Part shown: in pieces, positions 13,241 to 22,051 of the stretch
How the letters are laid out: each line of letters starts with the position of its first letter
How positions within the stretch are numbered: the stretch's first letter is position 1
Source of the DNA: Franzmannia qiaohouensis
Lineage (GTDB): Bacteria > Pseudomonadota > Gammaproteobacteria > Pseudomonadales > Halomonadaceae
Direction of reading: 5' to 3'
Assembly: GCF_031451695.1 (NCBI RefSeq)
Contig: NZ_JARWAM010000005.1
Span: 262,991 to 326,990, forward strand
DNA: 64,000 nt
Made by a program: the position numbers and the translations under genes
The notes under the pieces: model-generated
The model's database searches: none
What the model saw: the letters and a program-made list of their open reading frames with translations, nothing else
Told to the model about the DNA's origin: nothing

Positions 13241-15148
13241 TTGTCACAGTTACCGGTGATCGTCGGCATGGGCGGGGTCAACGCCGCCGGCAGAACCTCT
13301 GGCCATCAGGCCTACCGTCGCACGGTGCTTGCTGCCCTGCACAAGGATGACCAGGAACAGACCCTGCTGGGCCTGGCCGCCATGATGCGTCTCGCCCAGC
13401 CGAGTGAAGACGACACCTGGCAGGATGCCAGCGGTGAGCCGCTGGACGCAGCGGCGCTGGTCGACCGCTTCCGCCAGCGGGTCCTCGACCACACCCTGAT
13501 CCGGCGCATCGAAGACCCACGCTTCAATGAGGACGGCATCCCGGCCAATCGCCAGGCCCAGCTGGCCCTCGACGCGCCGCTGACCTTTCGCGTGCGCCGC
13601 CGCCAGCTACCCGACGCGCTGCCCGAGACCTGGCAGGTGCGTGAGATCGACCGCCACCAGCTGGAGGTCAGCGTCCCCGCCGGCAATCTCGACGTGATGC
13701 TGCCCGAGCGGCGCCCGGCCCAGGTGCGTGCCGCCGGCCAGCTGCCCAGCGGCTTCGATCCCAGCCGCTTCTATCGCAGCGTGCACCACCCCCGCGGGCT
13801 GTCGATGAGCATCTTCGGCGCCTCCGACTGCCTCGGCCAGAGCGGCCTCGACTGGCAGTCGCTGCAGGACCGCCTGGATCCCGACGACATCGCGGTCTAT
13901 GCAGGCAACTCCATCGGCCAGCTCGACGACCCGGGCTGGGGTGGGCTGCTCAAGAGCTTCGTGTCCGGCAATCGCGCCACGTCCAAGCAGATGCCGCTGG
14001 GTTACGGCCAGATGCCGGCCGACTTTCTCAACGCCTACGTGCTGGGCAGCGTCGGTGCCACCGGCGCCGCCCAGGGCGCCTGCGCGAGCTTTCTCTACAA
14101 TCTGCGGCTGGGCGTCGACGACATCGCCAGCGGCCGCCGGCGGGTGGTGATGGTGGGTACCGCCGATGCGCCGATCACCCCCGAGATCATCGAGGGCTTC
14201 CGCGCCATGGGCGCGCTGGCCGATGACGACAGCCTCAAGGCCCTCGACGCCCTGGCGCTGCTGACCGACGCCGACTACCAGCGCGCCTGCCGGCCGTTCG
14301 CCCGCAACTGCGGCTTCACCATCGCCGAGGCCAGCCAGTTCGTGCTGCTGATGGACGACGCCCTGGCGCTGGAGACCGGCGCCCAGATTCTCGGCGCGGT
14401 GCCCGGCGTGTTCGTCAACGCCGACGGCTGGAAGCGCTCGATCTCGGCGCCGGGTATCGGCAACTACGTGACCCTGGGCAAGGCGGTGGCGCTGGCCAAC
14501 GCCATGCTCGGCGAGCAGGCGGTGCGCGAGCGCAGCTTCCTGCACGCCCACGGCACCAGCACGCCCAAGAACCGGGTTACCGAGTCGCATGTGTTCGACC
14601 GCATCGCCGCGGCCAACGCCATCGACGACTGGCCGGTGGTTGCGGTCAAGGCCTTCGTCGGTCACTCCCAGGGCAGCGCCGCCGGCGACCAGCTGGCCAG
14701 CGCCCTGGGCAGCTTCGCCCACGGCTGGCTGCCGGGCATTCCCACCCTGGACGCGGTGGCCAGCGACGTTCACGCCGAGCGACTGCGTTTCTCCCGCGAG
14801 GCCCAGGCCTTCGACGCCGACGCCTGTTTCATCAATGCCAAGGGCTTCGGCGGCAACAACGCCACCGGCCTGGTACTGTCGCCGGCCGCCACCGAGCGGC
14901 TGCTTACCAAGCGCCACGGTGCGGCCGCGATGGACGCCTGGCGCACTCGCCGCGAGGCGACCCTGGCGATCAGCGCGACCTATGAACGACTTGCCGACCG
15001 TGGCCATTTCCGGGCACTGTACCGTTTCGGCGAGGGCGTGCTCGAAGGGCCTGAGCTGACCATCAGCGCCACGCAGATCGAGATCCCCGGCTATGCACGG
15101 CCGGTCTCGCTGGATGTCGACAACCCCTACGGTTCGCTCGACGACTGA
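13241..15148 (+). CDS. fabY: FabY-type beta-ketoacyl-ACP synthase
   Basis: Condensing enzyme that in Pseudomonas aeruginosa (FabY, PA5174, about 634 residues) starts fatty acid synthesis from acetyl-CoA and malonyl-ACP, taking the place of FabH. This protein is 635 residues, far longer than FabF/FabB (~410). It has an N-terminal extension of about 170 residues opening with the family stretch LPVIVGMGGVNAAGRTSGH. The thiolase-fold triad is visible as C281 (QGACASF), H437 (HAHGTSTPKNR) and H475 (FVGHSQGSAAGD), with a Gly-rich C-terminal NAKGFGGNNATG. The start codon is TTG at 13241, supported by GAGGAA seven to eight bases upstream. coaD follows 39 bases later, so both act in CoA/ACP metabolism. 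Confidence 0.88.
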   Translation: MSQLPVIVGMGGVNAAGRTSGHQAYRRTVLAALHKDDQEQTLLGLAAMMRLAQPSEDDTWQDASGEPLDAAALVDRFRQRVLDHTLIRRIEDPRFNEDGIPANRQAQLALDAPLTFRVRRRQLPDALPETWQVREIDRHQLEVSVPAGNLDVMLPERRPAQVRAAGQLPSGFDPSRFYRSVHHPRGLSMSIFGASDCLGQSGLDWQSLQDRLDPDDIAVYAGNSIGQLDDPGWGGLLKSFVSGNRATSKQMPLGYGQMPADFLNAYVLGSVGATGAAQGACASFLYNLRLGVDDIASGRRRVVMVGTADAPITPEIIEGFRAMGALADDDSLKALDALALLTDADYQRACRPFARNCGFTIAEASQFVLLMDDALALETGAQILGAVPGVFVNADGWKRSISAPGIGNYVTLGKAVALANAMLGEQAVRERSFLHAHGTSTPKNRVTESHVFDRIAAANAIDDWPVVAVKAFVGHSQGSAAGDQLASALGSFAHGWLPGIPTLDAVASDVHAERLRFSREAQAFDADACFINAKGFGGNNATGLVLSPAATERLLTKRHGAAAMDAWRTRREATLAISATYERLADRGHFRALYRFGEGVLEGPELTISATQIEIPGYARPVSLDVDNPYGSLDD

Positions 15149-15187
15149 GCGCCATCCATACACCGACTTCAGGGAAGCAGCGCTGGC

Positions 15188-15667
15188 ATGAATATCGTGG
15201 TCTATCCCGGCACCTTCGACCCCATCACCAACGGCCACTACGACTTGATCGAACGCGCCGCCAAGATGTTCGACAAGGTGGTGATCGCGGTGGCGGCGAG
15301 CCCCGGCAAGCGCCCCACCCTTGACCTCGACACCCGCGTGGCGCTGGCCCGCACGGTGGTCGAACCGCTGCCCAACGTCGAGGTCACCGGCTTCGCCTGC
15401 CTGCTCACCGAGCTGCTCGAGCAGCAGGGTGCGCGGATCATCCTTCGCGGCCTGCGCGCGGTGTCGGACTTCGAGTACGAGCTGCAGCTGGCCAACATGA
15501 ATCGCGCCCAGTCGCCCGGCGTGGAGAGCGTGTTTCTTACCCCGGCGGTGGAGAACTCCTATATCTCCTCGACCATCGTGCGCGAGATCGCTCGTCTGGG
15601 AGGCGATATATCCCAGCACGTGCATCCCACGGTCGTCGAGGCGCTCGACAGGCATTACAATACCTGA
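15188..15667 (+). CDS. coaD: Phosphopantetheine adenylyltransferase
   Basis: Transfers AMP from ATP to 4'-phosphopantetheine, making dephospho-CoA in the penultimate step of CoA synthesis. The 159-residue protein is full length. Motifs include GTFDPITNGH at 8-17 (nucleotidyltransferase T/HxGH site), the RGLRAVSDFEYE region that binds substrate, and ISSTIVREIARLGGD near the C-terminus. It lies between fabY and a ferredoxin; the coaD-ferredoxin pair is a familiar arrangement in pseudomonads. Confidence 0.97.
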   Translation: MNIVVYPGTFDPITNGHYDLIERAAKMFDKVVIAVAASPGKRPTLDLDTRVALARTVVEPLPNVEVTGFACLLTELLEQQGARIILRGLRAVSDFEYELQLANMNRAQSPGVESVFLTPAVENSYISSTIVREIARLGGDISQHVHPTVVEALDRHYNT

Positions 15668-15716
15668 GTAACGTACTAAGATTTACGCTCAGCTCAGGCA
15701 ATCCCGAGGTAGCCCC

Positions 15717-15965
15717 ATGGCCCTGATGATCACCGACGAGTGCATCAACTGCGACGTCTGCGAACCCGAATGCCCCAACGGCGCCATCTCGCAGGGCGAG
15801 GAGATCTACGTCATCGACCCCGGCCTGTGCACCGAGTGCGTCGGCCATTTCGACGAACCGCAGTGCCAGCAGGTCTGCCCGGTGGACTGCATTCCCCTCG
15901 ACCCGCAGCGCGAAGAGAGTCGCGCCGAGCTGATGGAGAAGTACCAGCGCATCACCGCCGCCTGA
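15717..15965 (+). CDS. YfhL-type 2[4Fe-4S] ferredoxin
   Basis: An 82-residue cytoplasmic electron carrier. Cysteines C9, C12, C15 and C19 plus C38, C41, C50, C54 and C58 form two [4Fe-4S] clusters. The second has the long spacing CxxC-x8-CxxxC typical of the YfhL/AlvinFdx class, with an acidic C-terminal helix. AlvinFdx-class ferredoxins have low, widely separated potentials. A clear GAGG Shine-Dalgarno precedes the ATG. It follows coaD by 49 bases. Confidence 0.92.
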   Translation: MALMITDECINCDVCEPECPNGAISQGEEIYVIDPGLCTECVGHFDEPQCQQVCPVDCIPLDPQREESRAELMEKYQRITAA

Positions 15966-16002
15966 GACGCCTGGCAGTTTCTCCATTTCCGCAAGGACGC
16001 CA

Positions 16003-17343
16003 ATGAGCTCCCCGTCGCCGCGCAGCGCCGACCGCCGCATCTGGCTGCTGGCCTGGCCGATCATACTCTCCAATATCACCGTGCCGCTGCTCGGCCTGGT
16101 GGATACCGCCGTGGTCGGCCACCTGCCCGACTCGCGCTACCTGGCCGCGGTGACCCTCGGCGCGACCCTGTTCAGCTTCCTCTACTGGGGCTTCGGCTTC
16201 CTGCGCATGGGCACCACCGGCCTGACTTCCCAGGCGGTGGGTCGCGAGAACGACAGCGAAGTACGCAACCTGCTCGGCCAGTCGCTGCTGATGGCCGGTG
16301 CCATCGGCGTGGCGTTGATCGTGTTTTCGACGCCGCTGATAGAGCTCGGCCTGTGGCTGCTCGATGGTAGCGAAGTGGCCACCGAGCTGGCCCGGGAGTA
16401 TGCCCAGATCCGTATTCTCTCGGCGCCGGCGGTGCTCGCCAACTACGCCATCCTTGGCTGGTTCCTGGGCCAGCAGAATGCCCGGGTAACGCTGGCTATC
16501 CTGGTACTGACCAACAGCGTCAATATCGTGCTCGACCTGCTGTTCGTGGTCGGCCTGGGCATGACCAGCGACGGCGTGGCCTGGGCCACGGTGATTGCCG
16601 ACTATACCGCGCTGGCCTTCGGCGGCTGGCTGGTGCTGCGTCAGCTGCGCCTGCTGGAGGGGCGCTTCCTGCGCCAGCGGCTGCTCAAGCTCGTCGCCTA
16701 CCGCGAGCTGTTCCAGGTCAACAGCCATCTGTTCGTGCGTACCCTGGGTCTACTGTTCGCGATGGCCTTCTTTACCGCCCAGGGCGCCAGCCAGGGCGAC
16801 ACCGTGCTCGCCGCCAACGCCGTGCTGCTGCAGTTCATCATGCTCACCTCCTACGCCCTGGATGGCTTCGCCCACGCCGCCGAGGCGCTGGTCGGACGCT
16901 CGGTGGGGCGCCGCCGCTGGGACGAGTTCGCCACCGCGGTGCGCGCCGCGGCGCGCTTCTCGCTGTTCGCCGCCGGCGCGGCGTCGCTGGCCTTCCTGCT
17001 CGGCGGCCAGGCGCTGATCGCGCTGCTTACCGACCTCCCCGAGGTGCGCGCCACGGCGGCGCAATACCTGCCGTGGATGATCATCATGCCGCTGCTGGCG
17101 GTGTGGAGCTACCTGCTCGACGGGGTGTTCATCGGCGCCACCGCCAGCCGCGAAATGCGCAACAGCATCTTCATCGCCCTGGCCGTCTACCTGCCGGTAT
17201 GGTGGCTGACCCAGGGCCTCGGCAACCACGGCCTGTGGCTGGCCTTCACGGTTTTCACCCTGGTGCGTTCGGCGACCCTCGGCGGCTACTACCTGTACTA
17301 CCGGCGCCAGCGTTGGTGCGCCAGGAGTCTGTCAGGTTCCTAA
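16003..17343 (+). CDS. MATE family efflux transporter (DinF-like)
   Basis: A 446-residue, twelve-helix inner-membrane antiporter of the MATE family, which exports drugs or metabolites against Na+ or H+. The N-terminal half has the DinF-branch motif LVDTAVVGHLPDSRYLAAVTLG, and the second half has the matching LDGFAHAAEALVGRSVGRR. These positions and the length fit the DinF subgroup rather than NorM. The gene follows the ferredoxin by 37 bases; in E. coli dinF is LexA-linked, but no LexA box is seen here. Confidence 0.9.
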   Translation: MSSPSPRSADRRIWLLAWPIILSNITVPLLGLVDTAVVGHLPDSRYLAAVTLGATLFSFLYWGFGFLRMGTTGLTSQAVGRENDSEVRNLLGQSLLMAGAIGVALIVFSTPLIELGLWLLDGSEVATELAREYAQIRILSAPAVLANYAILGWFLGQQNARVTLAILVLTNSVNIVLDLLFVVGLGMTSDGVAWATVIADYTALAFGGWLVLRQLRLLEGRFLRQRLLKLVAYRELFQVNSHLFVRTLGLLFAMAFFTAQGASQGDTVLAANAVLLQFIMLTSYALDGFAHAAEALVGRSVGRRRWDEFATAVRAAARFSLFAAGAASLAFLLGGQALIALLTDLPEVRATAAQYLPWMIIMPLLAVWSYLLDGVFIGATASREMRNSIFIALAVYLPVWWLTQGLGNHGLWLAFTVFTLVRSATLGGYYLYYRRQRWCARSLSGS

Positions 17344-17374
17344 CGTTGACCCCAGAGCTATTACACAGGCAGCA

Positions 17375-17510
17375 CCGCTCGAACTGATCCGGCGACAGGC
17401 CTGCAAGGAGGCGCTGTAAACCCATCCCTGGGCGCTACCTTGCGCCATCCATGGCACAAACCTCCTTTTCGTCCTGTCCCCGGCGTTCTTCACTAAGTTG
17501 CAACTGCGAT
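17375..17510. repeat. Dispersed nested-hairpin repeat, copy 2
   Basis: Intergenic element after the MATE gene. Outer stem CCGGCGACAGG/CCTGTCCCCGG (17389-17399 with 17473-17483, one mismatch), middle stem AAGGAGG/CCTCCTT (17405-17411 with 17461-17467), conserved core CCCATCCCTGGGCGCTACC, then an inner stem around GCCATCCATGGC. It shares left flank CCGCTCG with copy 1 and right flank CGTTCTTC with copy 3. Confidence 0.85.
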
Positions 17511-17596
17511 AGCCCGAACGTTGACCCGGCCTAAGCTGCCAAGTCAGGCTGAATGGGCTAGCTTGGATCTACTCAACCAATAAAAGCGACCACGCC

Positions 17597-18907
17597 ATGC
17601 TCAAGTTCCTGTCACGCCCCGCCGTCAGGTTGGTGGAGCGTTACCTGCCCGATCCCTATATCTTCGTGCTGCTGCTGACGCTGATCGCCGCCACCGCCGC
17701 CATCGCCGTGGAGCGCCAGACGCCGCTGGCGGTGCTGCGCTTCTGGGGTGACGGCTTCTGGGGGCTGCTGGCCTTCTCGATGCAGATGCTGCTGGTGCTG
17801 GTGACCGGCTTCATGCTGGCCAGCTCGCCGCCGGTCAAGCGCCTGCTTGAGCGACTGGCGGGCAAGGCCAATAACGCCGGCGGCGCGATCCTGCTGGTCA
17901 CCGTGGTGTCGCTGGCCGCCAGCTGGATCAACTGGGGGTTCGGGCTGGTGGTCGGGGCGCTGTTCGCCAAGGAGCTGGCGCGCCAGATCCGCGTCGACTA
18001 TCGGCTGCTGATCGCCAGCGCCTACTCGGGGTTCGTGGTGTGGCACGGCGGACTGGCCGGCTCGATCCCGCTGACCATTGCCACCGAGGGCCACTTCAGC
18101 GTCGAGCAGATCGGCGTGATCGGCACCGGCAGCACCATCTTCGCCTTCTTCAACCTGGCGATCGTGGCCTGCCTGTTCATCGCCGTACCGCTGGTCAACC
18201 GCATGATGCTGCCCGATGAAAAGGACAGCGTGTACATCGATGCCGCCCAGCTCGATGACACGCCGCCGGCGCGCAGCCGCATCACACGTCCCGCCGAGCG
18301 GCTCGAGAACAGCCAGGCGCTGGCCTGGCTGGTGGGCATTCCCGGGCTGATCTTCCTCGCCGATCACTTCCTGCTGCGCGGCGGCAGCCTCAACCTCAAC
18401 ATCGTCAACTTCCTGTTCTTGTTCCTGGCCATCGTCCTGCACCGTACTCCGCGGCGGCTACTCGACTGCCTGCACGAGGCGATCAAGGGCGGCGCCGGGA
18501 TCGTCATCCAGTTCCCCTTCTACGCCGGCATCATGGCGATCATGGTCGAGTCGGGGCTGGCCCAGAGCATGTCCGAGGGGCTGGTGTCGTTTGCCACCGA
18601 GACTTCGCTGCCGTTCTGGTCATTCCTGAGTGCCGGCATCGTCAACCTGTTCGTGCCCTCCGGCGGAGGCCAGTGGGCGGTGCAGGCACCGGTGATGCTG
18701 CCTGCCGCCGAGGCGCTCGGCGCCGACGTCTCGCGGATCGCCATGGCGGTGGCCTGGGGCGATGCCTGGACCAACCTGCTGCAGCCGTTCTGGGCGCTGC
18801 CGGTGCTGGCCATCGCCGGGCTCAAGGCCAAGGACATCATGGGCTTCTGCCTGATCCAGCTGTTCGTCACCGGCGCGATCATCTCGGTGGGGCTGACCTG
18901 GTTCTAG
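17597..18907 (+). CDS. atoE: Short-chain fatty acid permease (AtoE family)
   Basis: A 436-residue inner-membrane carrier with ten or more helices, of the AtoE/TIGR00366 family that takes up short-chain fatty acids such as acetoacetate or butyrate. Family hallmarks are LPDPYIFVLLLTLIAA at the start, SWINWGFGLVVGALFAKELA, and NLFVPSGGGQWAVQAPVM with WGDAWTNLLQPFWALPVLAIAGL near the end. No CoA-transferase genes are adjacent, so the partner pathway is elsewhere. The following gene is an acyl-CoA thioesterase, a plausible but unproved functional link. Confidence 0.88.
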   Translation: MLKFLSRPAVRLVERYLPDPYIFVLLLTLIAATAAIAVERQTPLAVLRFWGDGFWGLLAFSMQMLLVLVTGFMLASSPPVKRLLERLAGKANNAGGAILLVTVVSLAASWINWGFGLVVGALFAKELARQIRVDYRLLIASAYSGFVVWHGGLAGSIPLTIATEGHFSVEQIGVIGTGSTIFAFFNLAIVACLFIAVPLVNRMMLPDEKDSVYIDAAQLDDTPPARSRITRPAERLENSQALAWLVGIPGLIFLADHFLLRGGSLNLNIVNFLFLFLAIVLHRTPRRLLDCLHEAIKGGAGIVIQFPFYAGIMAIMVESGLAQSMSEGLVSFATETSLPFWSFLSAGIVNLFVPSGGGQWAVQAPVMLPAAEALGADVSRIAMAVAWGDAWTNLLQPFWALPVLAIAGLKAKDIMGFCLIQLFVTGAIISVGLTWF

Positions 18908-18935
18908 GCCGACAGCCCGTCCGCTAGCAACGAAA

Positions 18936-18963
18936 CGCCTTGTCCCCGTCTGGGGGCAAGGCG
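18936..18963 (+). terminator. Hairpin after atoE
   Basis: A 12-bp stem with one wobble pair (18936-18947 with 18952-18963) and a four-base loop lies 28 bases past the atoE stop. There is no T-run after it, so termination may be incomplete. Confidence 0.45.
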
Positions 18964-18998
18964 CTATGCTGTCAACACTGCTCATAAGGACACCCTCG

Positions 18999-19538
18999 AT
19001 GGACGAACACGCCCTCTCCGGTCAGCATGAGCTCTCGATGACCGTGCTGATGACCCCCGACATGGCCAACTTCAGCGGCAAGGTCCACGGCGGGGCGATC
19101 CTCAAGAAGCTCGACGAGGTGGCCTACGCCTGCGCCAGCCGTTACTCGGGCAGCTATGTGGTGACACTGTCGGTGGACCAGGTGCTGTTCAAGCAGCCGA
19201 TTCATGTCGGCGAGCTGGTCACCTTCCTGGCCATGGTCAATCACGTCGGCCGCTCGTCGATGGAGATCGGTATAAAAGTGGTGGCCGAGAACATCCGCGA
19301 CAAGGTGATCCGCCATACCAACAGCTGCTACCTGACCATGGTGGCGGTGGACGAGGACGGCACGCCGGCCCTGGTGCCGCCGCTCAGGCTCGACACGCCG
19401 CTGCAGAAGCTGCGCTTCGACAAGGCTGCGCTGCGCAAGAAGCTGCGCAAGCAGGCCGAAGAGGAGGCCCGGCGCACCCACGCGCACCACTATGCGACCC
19501 AGCCGGCGACCCAGCCGGCGGGCCATACGCCGGGCTGA
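18999..19538 (+). CDS. Acyl-CoA thioesterase, hotdog fold (YciA-like)
   Basis: A 179-residue cytoplasmic enzyme expected to hydrolyse acyl-CoA to free acid and CoA. The hotdog core shows the thioesterase pattern MANFSGKVHGGAILKKLDEVAYACA, with the catalytic acidic residue in the long helix, then VDQVLFKQPIHVGELVTF. The start at 18999 (MDEHAL) is chosen for AAGGA eight bases upstream rather than the ATG at 18966. The C-terminal tail of about 40 residues is basic and His/Thr-rich with a repeated TQPA, probably disordered. Confidence 0.88.
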   Translation: MDEHALSGQHELSMTVLMTPDMANFSGKVHGGAILKKLDEVAYACASRYSGSYVVTLSVDQVLFKQPIHVGELVTFLAMVNHVGRSSMEIGIKVVAENIRDKVIRHTNSCYLTMVAVDEDGTPALVPPLRLDTPLQKLRFDKAALRKKLRKQAEEEARRTHAHHYATQPATQPAGHTPG

Positions 19539-19572
19539 TGCCCGCGCGTGCCCCCTAGGCGAAGGAGACGCC

Positions 19573-20568
19573 ATGCCCGCACGACACGCCCTGAGCCCCG
19601 CCCTAGAGCGCCTGCACCTGGTGTGGGATGTGCTGATCATGCTGCTGGTGATCGCCAACCTGAGCCTGCTGCTGGTCGACGGGCTGTTTCTGCTCGACCC
19701 GCTGAATGCCGCCTTCGAGCGCCTGGCGCCGGGGCTTCACCAGGCCTACGACCAGCGTATCCACGCCAACTTCATCGCCATCGACCTGATGTTCGTGGCG
19801 GTGTTCGTCGCCGATGTCCTGCTCGGTTGGGCAGTGGCGATCATCGAGCGCCGCTATCACCGCTGGTTCTTCTACCCCTTTGTGCACTGGTACGACGTGC
19901 TCGGCTGCATCCCGGTGGGCGGCTTCCGGCTGCTGCGCGTGCTGCGCGTGGTCTCGCTGGTTCAGCGCCTGCACCGGCTGGGGCTGATCGATGTGCGCCA
20001 GTGGCAGCTCTACGCCTTCGTCGCCAAGTACTACGACATCCTGCTCGAGGAGCTTTCCGACCGCATTGCGCTGCGCCTGCTGGGCAATATCCAGCAGCAG
20101 GTGCAGGCCAGCGACTCGCTGTCGGGGCGGGTGATCGAGGAGGTGGTGATGCCGCGCAAGCAGGCGCTGGTCCATGAGATCACCCGCCGGCTGGAGGACA
20201 TGGCCGGCAGCGCCTACCAGCGCAATCGCGGCGACCTGATGCGCTACGTCAGCGCGCTGGTCGGGCGTACGCTGGAGAACAGCCCGGAGATCCAGCGCCT
20301 GCGGCGCCTGCCGATGGGCCGCCAGCTCAGCGCGGCACTCGACGACACCCTCAGCGATATCGCCTGCCGACTGGTGGAAGAGGCCGCCAACGGGCTGCGC
20401 TCACCGGAGTTCGAGCAGCTGTTGGAGCGGGTTGCCGACAGCGGCCTGGAGGCCTGGCTCAAGGTCGACAGCCACAGCGACGCGGTAACCGAGAAGGTAC
20501 TGGTGGATATGCTCGAGGTGCTCAAGGAGCAGGTCCGACGCCAGCGCTGGAAGGACCGCTACGACTAG
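19573..20568 (+). CDS. Voltage-sensor-like membrane protein without a pore
   Basis: A 331-residue protein with AAGGAG just before its ATG. Four hydrophobic segments lie in the first 135 residues: S1-like 15-41, S2-like 64-91 with acidic residues D71 and D81, S3-like around 99-114 with D108 in HWYDVLGCIP, and an amphipathic S4-like helix 118-135. S4 carries Arg at every third position (R119, R122, R125, then R132 and R135). This is the layout of a voltage-sensing domain. No fifth or sixth helix and no TVGYG-like filter follows; the remaining ~195 residues are predicted soluble helix rich in Glu/Arg. It is often labelled ion transporter, but the function is unknown. Confidence 0.7.
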   Translation: MPARHALSPALERLHLVWDVLIMLLVIANLSLLLVDGLFLLDPLNAAFERLAPGLHQAYDQRIHANFIAIDLMFVAVFVADVLLGWAVAIIERRYHRWFFYPFVHWYDVLGCIPVGGFRLLRVLRVVSLVQRLHRLGLIDVRQWQLYAFVAKYYDILLEELSDRIALRLLGNIQQQVQASDSLSGRVIEEVVMPRKQALVHEITRRLEDMAGSAYQRNRGDLMRYVSALVGRTLENSPEIQRLRRLPMGRQLSAALDDTLSDIACRLVEEAANGLRSPEFEQLLERVADSGLEAWLKVDSHSDAVTEKVLVDMLEVLKEQVRRQRWKDRYD

Positions 20569-20579
20569 GTAGATTTTCT

Positions 20580-21968
20580 CTATAACGTGGCGGGCGCCAG
20601 CGGCGGCGCCTCGAGCACCTCGAGCAGCGCCTGCAGGGCCTGGTCGAGGGCCTCGCGGGAGGCCGCCGCGCTCAAGCATAAGCGAATCGCCTGGGGCGCG
20701 GGCTCGCTGCCCACGCAGAACGGCTCGGCGCTGGTGACGCGTACGCCGCGGTTCGCCAAGGCGTCGACCAGTGCCGCGCTGCGCACGTCGTGGGGCAGGC
20801 GCAGCCACAGGTTGGCACCCAGCGGTTGCCCACTGATATCCCACCCGGCCAGCCGGCGGCGCGCCAATGCCTGGCGTGCCGCCAGCTCGTCGCACTGCCA
20901 GCGCAGCAGGGTCTCGGCGTCACCGCTGGCCAGCCACTGGCAGACCGCCTCGATCATCAGCGGCGGCACCATCCAGCTCTGCGCCCTGAGGCTCGCCGCC
21001 AGCCGCTCGCGCAGGCGTTCGGGGGCACGCAGGATACCGATTCGCAGCCCCCCGGCCAGCACCTTGGCGGTGCTGAACACGAACAGCGTACGCTCCGGGG
21101 CCAGCCGGTAGAGCGGCGTGCCGCGTGCCTCGGCGGGCAGATACTGCACGCCATCCTCGAGCAGCCAGATGTCATATTCGCGGGCCAGCGCCACCAGCCG
21201 CTGGCGGCGCGCCTCGCTGAGGCTGGCCCCGGTAGGGTTGTTCTGATCCGGGGTGACGTAGACCAGCCGCGGCGCCTGGCGCGCACACAGCCGTGCCAGC
21301 GCCTCGACGTCCATGCCGTCAGCGTCCATGGCAATGCCGTCGACCTTGAGATGCGCCTGCTGGGCGGCACCGATCAGCCCCGGGTAGGTCAGCGCATCGG
21401 CGGCCAGCCGCTCGCCAGGGCGCAGCAGCGTAGCCAGCGCCAGGCTGATGCCGTGCTGCCCGCCCTGGGTAATCAGCAGCTCCTCGGCGGGCAGCGCCAT
21501 GCCCAGCGTGGCCAGCCAGTCGGCCAGCACCCGGCGCTGCTCGAACAGTCCCTCCGCGGCCTGGTACTCCACCGCCGCCTGCAGCAGCCGTGGCTGGCGC
21601 GCCATGCTGCTCAGCGCGCGGCCCAGCGCCTCGGCGCGCAGTGGATGCGGCGGCGGCAGGCTGAGACTGAGATCGATCAGGCCGGCATCGCACTCGGCGC
21701 CCGGGGTAGGAAAGGCCGGCGTTGCGGCAGCTCCGCGCACGTAGGTGCCGCTACCGACCCTGGCGACAAGCCAACCCTGACGCTCGGCCTCGGCGTAGCC
21801 GCGAGTCACGGTGCCTACCGTGACGCCCAGCGCATCGGCCAGGCGACGCTGCGGCGGCAGGCGTTCGCCGGTGGTGAGCTCGCCGTGCTCGATGGCCGTG
21901 GCGATGGCCTCGCTTAAGGCGCGATAGCGTGGTCCCTGCGCGGGGAGCTGTGGCACCCAGATTGTCAT
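20580..21968 (-). CDS. MocR/PdxR-type GntR regulator with aminotransferase domain
   Basis: A 462-residue fusion regulator: an N-terminal winged helix-turn-helix of the GntR family (about 15-75; LPPQRRLADALGVTVGTVTRGYAEAE) joined to a fold type I aminotransferase domain. That domain includes YVTPDQNNPTGASLS and a Lys in FSTAKVLAGGLRIG likely to hold PLP. Such proteins sense PLP-linked ligands and control a neighbour. It is divergent from a LysE-family exporter, its likely target. The start at 21968 gives the N-terminus MTIWVPQL; a longer frame to 22028 is possible. An inverted repeat spans the start codon. Confidence 0.88.
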   Translation of the reverse strand: MTIWVPQLPAQGPRYRALSEAIATAIEHGELTTGERLPPQRRLADALGVTVGTVTRGYAEAERQGWLVARVGSGTYVRGAAATPAFPTPGAECDAGLIDLSLSLPPPHPLRAEALGRALSSMARQPRLLQAAVEYQAAEGLFEQRRVLADWLATLGMALPAEELLITQGGQHGISLALATLLRPGERLAADALTYPGLIGAAQQAHLKVDGIAMDADGMDVEALARLCARQAPRLVYVTPDQNNPTGASLSEARRQRLVALAREYDIWLLEDGVQYLPAEARGTPLYRLAPERTLFVFSTAKVLAGGLRIGILRAPERLRERLAASLRAQSWMVPPLMIEAVCQWLASGDAETLLRWQCDELAARQALARRRLAGWDISGQPLGANLWLRLPHDVRSAALVDALANRGVRVTSAEPFCVGSEPAPQAIRLCLSAAASREALDQALQALLEVLEAPPLAPATL

Positions 21969-22017
21969 GGTGACAATAAATCCATTGACGTTAATTACTG
22001 CCAGATTATGCTGACAA
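21961..22017. promoter_or_regulatory. MocR operator and lysE promoter
   Basis: ATTGTCA-TGG-TGACAAT (21961-21977) is a perfect 7-3-7 palindrome, and a third copy TGACAA recurs at 22012-22017, 41 bases (about four helical turns) after the first TGACAA. A plus-strand promoter TTGACG (21985-21990), 16-base spacer, TATGCT (22007-22012) lies between them and leads to the LysE gene. Two direct copies plus one inverted copy match the operator style known for MocR regulators. Confidence 0.6.
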
Positions 22018-22051
22018 AAGCGGCACAATCAAGCAGAAAAACTCAAATTGA

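Noticed and set aside
13607..15655. Minus-strand open frame opposite fabY (682 codons)
   Set aside because: A shadow of fabY and coaD with no motifs.
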